Assembly: GCA_016858145.1 (NCBI GenBank)
Contig: JAEHOE010000048.1
Location: 496,001-560,000 of the forward strand
Direction of reading: 5' to 3'
Length of the DNA stretch: 64,000 nt
From: Edaphochlamys debaryana
Lineage: Eukaryota > Chlorophyta > Chlorophyceae > Chlamydomonadales
Below the pieces are notes generated by a model that did no database searches, was not told the origin of the DNA, and saw only the letters and a list, made by a program, of their open reading frames with translations. Position numbers and translations under genes: made by a program. This document shows positions 35,032-45,490 of this stretch, piece by piece (positions within the stretch are counted from its first letter, which is position 1; the number at the start of each line of letters is the position of its first letter).

Positions 35032-35518
35032 CGGGGCCGAGGGTGTCCAAATGGGTCCCTCGAACGGTGCGGGGTCCACCGAGCTTGAAGCGTGGGGTGG
35101 GGAGGATGAAGCTGACGGACCGGTCCCAAACACGCCCCGGCCAGATGGCACTAGAGGACAAGCTTTCTGGACAGTTCGTGCACGAATAGATGGGCAGGGA
35201 GCCGGGTAGAGAGGTCCGAATAGCCGCGAGTGTGGACTCTGCACCACCGGGCGCAGTGGGCGGGGCATGCGAGGGCTCCTGAGTGTGTGCTAAGTACGCT
35301 CTTGACCGAGGCAACTGAATGTGTACGCGGGGGCTTGTTTTTAGTGCATGCCCTGTGCGCGCGATCCCAGTCCCGCGAGCCAGGCCATCAGCGTACAACC
35401 AAACCCGACACAGACAACAACAACAATATCACACCGACTATATCACGCACCAAGCCTCTTTGCCGGTGGCTGTTGTTGCTCGCGATGCTGCACATTTCGA
35501 GCTAGCAGCCCGCCCAAA
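35032..35518. promoter_or_regulatory. Divergent promoter, LOG gene (-) and GT77 gene (+)
   Basis: There are 487 bases between the start codons. The part near 35400-35460 is relatively A-rich (a CAACAACAACAAT stretch), probably 5' UTR of the GT77 gene. If the longer LOG start at 35266-35268 is used, the shared promoter shrinks to about 250 bases. Confidence 0.45.
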
Positions 35519-38500
35519 ATGGACCACAGGGTGCGCAGGATTACCGTGCGTAGGGTAGCCGATCATGACTATGAAAGCGGCGTTAGCAGCAAAGGGCACA
35601 AGCGCCAATCGAAAGTTGGTGTGGTTGCTTTGGCTTCCCTGGGCCTCATGCTCATCCTCGCGGGCATCGCCATCTTCATACATTCTACGCACATCAGCGG
35701 CATCCACGGCAAGGTGAGCCGGAACCGCGAGGCCCCTTGCTGGGGGGCAAGACCGTGGGGGGTAGACCCAGTCCACCCTCTTCGCCCGTCTGGCTACACC
35801 CCCTGCCGATGACGCCCCAAACCTGAAAGAGAGGTTCCAGTTCAGCTCTGTCTGAAAGGATGCGGGCGATTAACCCCTGTGCACCTTGACAACTGCTCTT
35901 GCAAGTTACGGTCTGCGTGGCCTGCCCGCCCGTTCACCCCCCGATCGCCCTCCCCTTACCCCCGCAGGACTCTAATGCCGTGAAGGGCACGGACGCGGCT
36001 CGGTTAGAGGCGGCTGGCGCTGCTCCTGCCGCCAACTCGACAGCAGCAGCAGCAGCAGCGCCGTCCACAGCTACGGCTACAACGCAAGGCACCTCTGCTG
36101 CGGCCACCACAACGGCAGCGGACGCGGCCAAACAGCAAGAGGAGCAGAAACGCAAAGAGGAGGAACAGCGGAAGCAGCAGGAGGAGCAAAAGCGCAAGGA
36201 GGAAGAGGAGAAGAAGCGGAAGGAGGAGGAGCAGAAGAAGCGGGAAGAGGAGGAGCGTAAGAAGAAGGAGGAGGAGGACAGGCGGAAGAGGGAGGAGGAG
36301 GAGAAGCGGAAAAAGGATGAGGAGGAAAAGAAGCAGCGAGAGGAGGAGGAGAAGCGTCAACAGGTGGGTGAGAGGATGGGTGGATGGTTACTGGTGTAGA
36401 CGGGGGCCCAAGCCAAGTCAGGTCTAGCCATACACCTCCCCAGCCCATGAGCTGAGGACGGGTGCATGAGAGTCGCAACCAAAACAAGTACGACTGTTGG
36501 ACGGTGCTGACCCTGCAGCCCCGCACCCCCGTGCGACCATTTACGGGCCCTTGCGGCGCTGCTCCTCCTCCCCCTTCACCCCCCAGGAGCAGCTGGCCAG
36601 GGAGGCTGAGGAGAAGCAGCAGCAGGAGCTCCGTAAGCAGCAGGAGGAGCAGAAGAAGCAGGTGGGGGTCCTGAGTGAGGGGAGCCCGGGGTGCTGACGT
36701 GGCCTTGGGGTCAGAGGGGCGGCCTGGGGGCTCTTTCTCGGGGTTGCACATGGGCCTCCGTTTCTAGAGATCCTCTGGGAGGGCTCCGCTGGGTGGCGGG
36801 GAGTTAGAAGCTAGTGCTAATGTGCTGGGGATGAACCACGTCGCCTTACACACGGCACGGGCAGCCCCTCCCACCCCTCTCCCCCCTCCTCCCTTCCCCC
36901 ACGACCCGCACCAGGAGGAGGCCAAAGCCAAGGAGGAGGAGGCGCAGCGGGCGGAGGAGCAGCGCCTCAAGGAGCTGCAGCGGACGGAGGAGGCCAAGGC
37001 CCGGGAGGCCGTGCTGGCGGCCAGCGGGGGGGACCTGGGCGGGGGGGTGCAGTGGGACGATCTGTACGTCACGGAGGACCCCGAGATGGTGAAGGCGGAG
37101 GCCAAGGCTGACTCAGACGAGTGGGTCATGGGGTGAGGGGGCATGTTTGGGGGAGGGAGAGGGGAAGGCGGAGGGCACGGAAGGTTTGGGGAGGGGGCGG
37201 GGGCTGGTGTGGAGGGAGGAGGGGCGATGTGGGTCGGCCAAGGCAGCTCGCGGGGTGCAAGGGGAGGCTGGGGCTTGGGGTGGGTCTGGGTCTTTCTCGT
37301 TGGTACGGAGGCTCACACTGCCGTACGCATGTCGTACCCGCAGGTACGCCGCCTTCTACGGCGTGGACGGCGACGATGCCGACGCGGGGGCAGCCGCCGC
37401 CTCAACAGCCACGTCAACCGCCACCTCAACCACCACCACAACTACGCCAACCACCACCACCACCACCACCCCAACCACCACCACCCCAACCACCACCACC
37501 CCAACTACCACCACCCCAACCACCACCACTCCAACCACCAGACCTACCGCCACCTCCCCTGACACCACAACCACCGCAACGGCAGCGGAGCTGGCCGCGG
37601 GCGGCACTGCTCGGCCCAAGCGGGCGGTGGACGACGGCCCCACCGACTACTACGACGACGGGGACCTGGGGCTCCTGGTGGAGGCGCGGCCGGGGGACGC
37701 GGTGGGCGACTACGGCGCCGCGGAGCGGAGGCTGGAGGTGGCGGTGAGGCGGGCGGGGCGGTGAGGGGAGGGGGGAGGGGCTGGAGGAGCGGGGGCGGGG
37801 GCGGGGGCGGGGGCGGGGGCGGGAGCGGGGGGAGGGGGTGGGGGTGGGCGAGAGGGGTGGCGTTGCGGGGTGAGAAGGAGGGTGTTCGAAAGCGGTTGGT
37901 GGGTGAGGTGCAGGAGGCGTGCGAGGGCTCGTGAGGGCGGGATCGAAGTGAACTGCTTGGAGCTCGTGCTTGGTGAGAGAGGCGAGGGAAGGTGAGCGCA
38001 GCGGGGGTTGAGGAGGTGAGCGGGCCTCAATTGCCGTCACAGAGAGCTGCTGCATGCGGGTGAACCTCGTTGCTGTAACGCTTACGAGAGCCTCGGTCCC
38101 GTGCCCCATCACACCTCCCAGGTCCCCGCCAACACGGCGGCAGCAGCTGCAGCAGCGGCAGGCTCCGGCGGCGCGGGTGCGGGTGCGGTGCCCACCGCCT
38201 CGCCCGCAGCAGCGGCGGCGGCAGGGGCCGGGGGGCAGCAGGCGGGGGCTGCGGCTACGGCGGTGGCGACAGTGGACGCCACGGCTCTGGCGGACGCGGC
38301 CGACCCCTGGGTCAACACCACACAGGTGGGATGCAGGGAGGATGGGATGGGATGCAGGGAGGATGGGATGGGATGGGATGGGATGGGATGGAATATGGAT
38401 ATGGATGGGATATGGAATAGCGCACGGGGGCAGGTGGGCCTGGGCGTGACGCTGGGAAGGGGTGCAGGGACCTGAAGGAATGCGCGGGGGAGGGCACGTG

Positions 38501-41500
38501 GGGACTGCGCCGTGCAGGGCAACGGCTGGTGGGTCCATGCGCTGGTGGCCGGGGGGCCAGGGGGACACAAGGGCCCTCTGGCGTTTGGATGGGCCTCTTG
38601 TTGCGCCTCGACTGGGGCAGAGGCTGGCACGGTAAGGGTGGTCGCGGGTGGGTGGGGCGCGTTGCGGTGTGCTTCCCCGGCGTCGTGCGGAAGGCCCCAT
38701 GCCCGTGTGTCCCCCTCTCCTCTCCCCCAGGGCTGCGGCGAGCTGAGCCGGGAGCTGTTGGAGCGCTGGGCGGTCAACGGCACTGTACTGCTCGCCTTTA
38801 CGAATTCCATCATGTGGCACAACTTCGGCGACACGTGGCTGTACCACGTGAAGAAGGCCGGCATCAAGTACTGGGTGGGTGCAGGGCCCACGTGCACGTG
38901 CACGTGCACGCCCGGGCGGGCCGCGCCCCAGGGGTGGGGGCTTGCGAGGCGGGATGGGTGGGTGCGCTGGTGTTCAAGTCAAGACTTGTATTGGTTGCGT
39001 GGGGCTGGGATGAAAGACGGACAGGCATTCCAGCCCAGCCCAGCCCAAGCCAGCCTGCACACAGAACTACGCACCCCACAGCCCATGTCCCCCCCCCCTA
39101 CCCCCCCCAGGTCCTGGCAGTGGCGGACAACCACACCGCCCACCTGGTCCACTCCCGGGGGGCGCACCACTGCTTCATGGCGCACGAGAACGAGATCGAC
39201 GACACCAACGCCAGTGAGGGGGGGGAGGGAGAGGGAGAGATGGAGAGGGCGAGGGTGTTTGGATGAAGGGAGAGAGGCATGGGAGGGACGGGAGGGACGG
39301 AGGGAGGGAGAGGGAGGAGGGAAGTGGGTGCAAGAGGGCGTTCGGTTCGGGAGCAGGCGCGCAGTGAAAGGGGATCGTGTGGGATGTGGCCTGATATTGA
39401 CCTTGCAGCCCTCCTCACGCCTTCCGTCCTGCGCTGCTCCGCCCTCCGCACCCCCCGCCAGCGTTCAAGTGGGGCAGCACCTCCTGGAAGCTGCACACCT
39501 GGCAGAAGGTGCGGGCGGGGGGGCAGCCCATCGGCGTGTGCCCAACCCGGCGGTTGCCCGAACCCCGACGCCCGAACCCCTTGCTCCGCGCCGCCCCTAG
39601 CCGCCTCCGCTTCTAGGGCCGCTTGCTCGGTACCCCCCCTCACCCTACGACCCGGCCCCGTCCCAAGACATTGCCCCAACACGTGACAACCTCTGCCTGC
39701 TCCCCGTGCTTCGTGCTGCCTGCGGCTGCGGAGGCCCTCTCGCCATGGGCCCGTCAGCCCAGCCCAGCCAACGTGCCCCTACCCCGCCCACACCTGCTCC
39801 ATACGCTCGACCTCCTCCTGCTTCAACCCGTTCATCCCCCCATTCACTGGCTGCCGGCCCTGCTTGCCTTCGTTCCGACCCCCTCACCCCCCCTCTTGCC
39901 CCCCAACCCACCCCCCCAGGTGCTCGTGGTCCGTCACGTGCACCTCCTGGGCTTCAACGTCATCAACTCGGACATCGATGTGGTGTGGATGCGCGACCCG
40001 CTGCAGCACTTCCTCGTGTGAGCTTGGGCCCTCGGGGTGTGTGTGTTAGGAAACGAGGAAACCGGAAGCAAGCAGAAAGCCCCCGGTATGTGTGTGTGTG
40101 TGCGGGGTGCAGGGGCAAGCGTGGCAGTGGCGGGAATTGCTCGGGGCCTCCGCGGCGCTGGCGGATGGTGGTGGTCGGTGCAGGCGCATGTGGCCAAGGG
40201 CGGGGTGGCGGGGTGCATTTCCACCTCTCCTGCCCTCCCCCTTAGCGCCCTCCTACCCCCGCGTACACTCGTCCTACCCAACTACCCTCTCTGCCCCCCC
40301 ACCCACCCCCAGCAAGTACCCCCTGCCCGACTACTGGGTGTCCATGGACCCCATCACCACCCGCAACCCCATCGGGGACGACGGACCCGAGGCGGGGATC
40401 ACGGTGCACCACTACATGAACACGGGTGGGGCGGGGGGGGGCCTGGGGGTTCAATCGTTGGACAAGATATAGGGCGAAGGGAGAGAGGGGGCGCCTGGGG
40501 AGGCAGGGGGGCGTTAGCTGAGTGGGGATCGCTCCTGTTTCCAAGGTCCGGTGAGAAGGGGTGGATGCGGTGGAGAGAGGTGGGGCCTGGGAGGTGCTTG
40601 AGCCTTCGCGTCATCGGGACGGGCGGGGAGCATTGGCGGGGCGGGGGAAGCGGCCACGCGGGGATACTGCATTGTGGATGAGGAGAGGGAGGCATGCAGA
40701 CCGTGTGGGGCCGGTCCCTGCTCCCAGGCCCTGACGCGGGCTCGTCCCCGGAAACGATGGCGGCCCGCAGGTGTCTACTTCCTTCGCAATACACCAGGTG
40801 GAACGGCGCTCATAGACAAATGGGTGAGCACGGGCCAGCTGCCATGGAGCCCCGAGTAAAGGGGACCCACAGCTTGTTTGAATCGGGGTGGCAATGGCTG
40901 TGGGTGGGCTTAGTCTGCAGCAGTGCCCCCGACCCCTTGACGGACCCGCCCTCGCATCCGCGAATCTGCCGTACGCAGTACGAGATCCGCAAGCCGATGC
41001 AGATGGCGGGCTACCACGACCAGGACGGGCTGTACCAGTACCTGTCCAAGAACCCAGAGGCAAGAGGGGGGAGGAGGCACGGAGGGGGTGGGGAAGGGGG
41101 CGAACGGACCGTCGCAGTCGCCTCTTGAAGGCATGGAAACGGAAAAGAACCGGTATTCCGTTGATTCAGCGGATAGCGGATAATAATGTATACAAAACGC
41201 TGCCGTCATCATGGGGGTAAGGAAACAAAAAACCGCACAGTCTCCAAGAGAATGGCATTCAACATCGGGTCAGCAATGGGGGGGAGGTGCGCCAAGGCCC
41301 ACCAAGTGCCTGACCCCCCGCACACGCTCCCCCCTACCCACAGGACATTGACTTCAACACCCGCATCGCCAAGGTGCTGGACGGCCGGACCCGCCTGGCC
41401 CAGCTGCCCGCCTCGCTGTTCCAGAACGGCTACTCGCACTGCATCAACCAGGTCCACAAGGTGCGGCCTGCGGGGCATGGTGCCCGTGGGATGCATCCTC

Positions 41501-44138
41501 GGGGGGCTGGGCGTGTGGGCGTGTGTGGGCGTGTGTGGGGTGGGGTGGGGTTGTGCGGGGTTTGTGCAGGGGCGGAGGAAATAGCGAGAAGGCGCTGCTT
41601 TGAGAAGGTGCTCTAGGTAGGTGGGTGCAGAGGTGAGGGTCTAGGGTCTGTTGTCTGCGTGTGTATGCTTGCGGGGAGTGCGAGGAGGGCGCTCCTGGGG
41701 GAGGGACGTGTGGGATCTGAGCGCGGGAGGGCAATAGGTGGCCTGTGCGCTGGGCGGAGGGGCGTGAGCACAGGAAGCCCCGTGTTTAATCCTTCTTTCC
41801 CCCCCCTTAACCCCCTTCCAGGTCCACGGCTGGGAGAAGCCGTTCGAGGTGCACTTCGTGTGGGTGTGGGGCGGCAACGCGGGCAAGATGATGCGCATGC
41901 GGGAGCAGCAGTGAGTGGGGGGGAGGGAGGGTGTGGGCGGGGGGGGGGGGTGGAAGGAGAGGGGAGGAGGGGGAGCATGGTCCAAGTTGCCGAGGAGGGG
42001 CCACGCCTGAGGTCGCAAGAGAGCTCGGCCGGGCGCATGCATACCCTGAGGGGAAGGTTGGCATGGTGGGATTGGATCATGAGCAGCCGCCCTTTGGTAC
42101 GACCCTCCGCACACCCGCAGGTACTTCATCGACGAGCCGCAGTACTACGCGGGCCCGCTCTTCGTATCGTACGATGTCGTACCAATCACGGTATGGAGAT
42201 ACAAGGGGGGCACATGGGACGATCGGGACTCGCCCTGCTGGCTTCACCCAAGTATCCACCCACGCACCCCACTCGCACACCCAACCATCCGCCCCTTTCC
42301 GCCCCCCAGGACCCGCCCGGCTACAACGACTGGAATGACACAGAGGTGTGGGGGGAGGGGCCGGGGCTGGGGAGGTGTGGGGGGACTGGCGTGGAACAGG
42401 CTGGGAGGAAAGGGTGCCGTACATGTCGTACATGTCGTACGTCTCAGCTCGCGGCCGCCATTCCTGGCTGTACCGGCGGACAAGCCCGTCGAGGAGCCTC
42501 AAACCCTCAAACCCCTCCCCCCTGTATCCCTAAACCCCCCTCCCCCCTCCCCATCCCCCCTGACAGGCCATGGTGTCCTTCCACCTGGACGCCCTGGACC
42601 GGCAGCTCACGGACGCATGGCACGGCATAGCGCTGGCGGGGCTGCTCAACAGGACACTCATACTGCCCAAGGTGGGGGCCGGGTGGGAGTCTGCTGGGGA
42701 GAGGGATCAACTGGGGCTGGTCGTGCGAGGCAGCGTGTGGGGTCATGTTTGGGGGGAGCGGGTGGGAAGAAGAGGGTCGAGGTGGGGGACTGGGGGTGCG
42801 GACTGCGTGGTGGGGGGCCGGGGGGTGTGGAGGCGTGGAGCACAGGTGGCAGGCGGCCGCGAGAACCCCCCCCCCCTTGCCCGCTGCCTCCTCACCGCCA
42901 CCCTCACACACACCCCACACTCCCACACCCACAGATGAAGTGCTACTGCATCCAGAATTGGTTCGAGAACCCCCTGTGCCGACTGCCGGGGGAGCCGCTC
43001 ACCAAGTTCCCGCTGCAGCCCGCCTGCCCCGCGGACTTCATTTTCAACATGGTGGGGAGGAGGCGGGAGGGGCCGGGGGCTCGGGGCGTGAGGCTGGCAT
43101 GGGCCGTGCCCATTGTGAGGGGCGCGCACCCCGATTGCAGCTGGAGCTCCTCGCGCAGAGCTTTCCACCTTTCCGCCTTTCTTTTACCGCTCCTCCTCTC
43201 CTCCTCAACCCTCTACCCCCCTAACCCCTATCCCCCTGCCCCCTCTCAGGATCCGCTGATGCAGATGCAGGTTCAGGGCCACACGGTGCCCGTACGGGAG
43301 TTCTCGTTCCTGGACAACGAGCGAACGCCGGCGGTTGTCAAGGTGAGCACACGGCCGCCCGCGACTCCAAAACCACGCCATCCACCAGAACCCGGCGCTG
43401 TCCTCGGTGCCCAGACCCAGCCCTTGCCCAGCCCTCAGCCTAGGCTGTCGACCCCAGCGCCCTCCCCCTTCCCCCAACTGTGCATTCCCCACAGGACCAA
43501 CCCCTCATCGTGACCGCCGACCCCGCCGCCACCGCCGCCTCTGGGCCCGCGGCCTCCCCCGAAGGCCCCCGCCTCACCATCCCCTCGGGCCTTCCCTCGG
43601 ACCGCCTCCTCGCCACCCTGGCCCCCTTTCTGGGCACCTCCGCGCCGGGGGCGGGGCCGGGCGCGGGGGATCCGCCCAAGCGACTGCACTTCACCAACCC
43701 CCGACTGGCGTTCGGGGGCTGGGCGGAGCAAGGTGCGTGGTGGAAACGGGGGCAGCGCGTGTGTCTCGGGGGGGGGGGCAAGGGGGCGGGGTGGATATCG
43801 GGGGTTCGCGTGCCGGCAACCCCTTGAGCTCCAACCGCCAACGGTATCAACGGTGGCAGCATGTGGTACCGTATCTTGCTGGGGTATCGTATGATGTCCA
43901 GGGGAGTGGTGTCTGAGCAATCAGCGCTCTTCAGTGGTAACTGCCAACGGTTCCGCAACCACCGTCGTACGGCTGCCGTACAGGTACGGCGGACGCCTAC
44001 CAGGCCATGGTGGACGAGCTTCCAATCCGCTGGTGCTGCCGGCCCATTCGGGTGGCGCAGCAGCACGGCAAGACGGAGCACCACTTCCTAAAGATACGGA
44101 GGGCCAAGCCCGATGGCTCGCAGATGCCGCCGGTATGA
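35519..44138 (+). CDS. GT77 arabinosyltransferase, XEG113-like, with coiled-coil and Thr/Pro stem (1048 aa)
   Basis: Model: join(35519..35713, 35968..36363, 36587..36661, 36915..37132, 37344..37743, 38122..38325, 38731..38874, 39111..39213, 39462..39508, 39920..40017, 40313..40425, 40771..40823, 40979..41059, 41344..41460, 41822..41910, 42121..42190, 42310..42345, 42567..42671, 42935..43051, 43250..43342, 43495..43732, 43984..44138), 22 exons. It is a type II Golgi protein: basic cytoplasmic tail, one helix at 34-54, then a Lys/Glu coiled coil (~120-290), a Thr/Pro stretch (~312-370), an Ala/Gly linker, and the catalytic half from ~497. The latter has SDIDVVWMRDP with the DxD at 612-614, NTGVYFLRNT and YHDQDGLYQYL, plus the XEG113-type second part with LAGLLNRTLILPK and CYCIQNWFENPLC. 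Plant XEG113 adds beta-arabinofuranose to hydroxyproline arabinosides of wall glycoproteins. The plant protein is roughly 650 aa; the stem accounts for the excess. Exon 40979..41059 has a GC donor. Confidence 0.88.
37430..37545. repeat. In-frame ACC/CCA repeat encoding Thr/Pro glycomodules
   Basis: The dominant 15-base period encodes Thr-Pro-Thr-Thr-Thr units inside exon 37344..37743 of the GT77 gene. The repeat stays in frame throughout. Confidence 0.85.
37788..37835. repeat. GGGGGC hexamer repeat in a GT77 intron
   Basis: About seven tandem GGGGGC units lie just after exon 37344..37743 on the coding strand. The G-runs could form a G-quadruplex in DNA or in the pre-mRNA. Confidence 0.8.
38336..38410. 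repeat. GGGAT microsatellite in a GT77 intron
   Basis: Tandem gggat/ggatg units with a few interruptions lie directly after the donor at 38326. They do not touch coding sequence. Confidence 0.85.
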
Positions 44139-45490
44139 GGGGCGGCAGGGCGCAGGGCTACAGGTCTTGGCAGCGCCACAGCTGTTCTCTCAAGAACTGT
44201 TCGGTAAGACCACCGGGGCTTTCGGCGGGCCAAGGCGATCGGGGGGGGGGGGTCTTGGGGGGGGAGCGTGGGCATGGGCGGTTTGATATGGTGGTGGTGG
44301 TGATGGGGGCGCTGGGAGACGCCGGGAGCCGCCAGCTTGACGTAAGGGGCTTGAGCGTGTGGGTTTGGAGACGGAACGCGCGAGGTTTGGGCTAAGGGAC
44401 GGGGGGGCTGCATGCTGCATGCCGCACGCTCGGGGCCAATGGGCAGGGCGAGCAACTCGGGACGAGGGAGGATGTCGAGGTCGGCACGACGGGGGCTACG
44501 GTAAGCACAGATCTACATCGGGGTCTTGGGGACATGAGGGGTAGGGCTCCGGTCCGGGGGCTGCGGGGGAGCGGGATGGGGCCGAGGGGAAATTGCGCAA
44601 CCCTGAGGCAAGCCCTGTACTTGGTAGTTAGCGCTCGGCGGAACGCGTGCGCAATCAAGCAGACATTAGACATAGGCACGGGGGCATGCGGTATGGACCA
44701 AAGAGGCATGGCGTTGGACACTAGCAGAATGCGGAAGGAAAGCGTGTACTAGGGCAGCTGCAGAGGGCGTGGGCAGAGGCGTGGTGCTTGTGCACTCATT
44801 CATCGGTCGTGGATGGGCTGGGGGTGCGGAGAGCATTGGTCATGTGTGGGGCGAGGGACTGGACCCAGGGCTGACATGACAGGACTGGAGCGACAGGGCG
44901 AGGACGGTGAGGGCTGAGAGGGGCGGGCGGCGGAGCACGTGTGGCGGGAGCACGCGCCGCATGTGTGGCGGGCTGTTGCGTGCGTGGCGTGCGGCCTTGG
45001 CATTGACTAACCCATGCAATGTCACTGCAAAATGGACTGTAGTCTGCGTCGGCCTGTGTGCTGCGCGTGTCCATGATGTGCATGATGTGCCTTGTGTGTT
45101 GCGGCGTGGCGGGCACCGTACGGGGTGGCGCGCAGCAAGGCACAATGCCGGGGGGGGCGGGGGGGGGGGCCTTCACTCGTACCAACTGTGCCGGTGGGAG
45201 GCTTTGGGGACGTGCGCCTTGCCCCTCTGCAGAGGTTGCAGACGTTCCGGCAGGTGCACGCCGGCGGCTGGCGAGGCCGGGGCACGGGGAGCCCTCCACG
45301 GGACCACTGAGGTTGAGGTACGAATTCCGGATCACGTGATGATGGATCCAGGCCACCAGGCCGGCTGCTGATGCTTGGCGCCGACTGCTTTCGGTACCGT
45401 GTTGCATGACGCTGTGTCTAACCCTCACCGACCTGTCCGCGATCAATGTCGTCGGGATAAAGTCTGCAGGTGCTTACACGGTGACACGCG
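44139..45490. other. Intergenic: GT77 3' region and GH127 copy 1 promoter
   Basis: No exon-like segment and no TGTAA were seen in the 1.35 kb between these two same-strand genes. The minus-strand frame at 44796-45446 is compositional. Sequence close to 45490 should contain the promoter of the first GH127 gene. It is not alike to the region upstream of the second copy. Confidence 0.4.

Noticed and set aside
36120..36660. Lys/Glu-rich segment as a separate gene
   Set aside because: Splice borders and phases join it smoothly to the membrane helix exon upstream and the GT77 exons downstream.
38511..38636. Possible extra GT77 exon (GNGWWVHALVAGG)
   Set aside because: It has an AG before it, but frame and phase are already satisfied by joining 38325 to 38731, and no conserved XEG113 motif is present.
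37426..38847. 473-codon minus-strand open frame
   Set aside because: It is the antisense of GT77 exons and of G-rich intron repeats, and shows only Pro/Ser/His low complexity.
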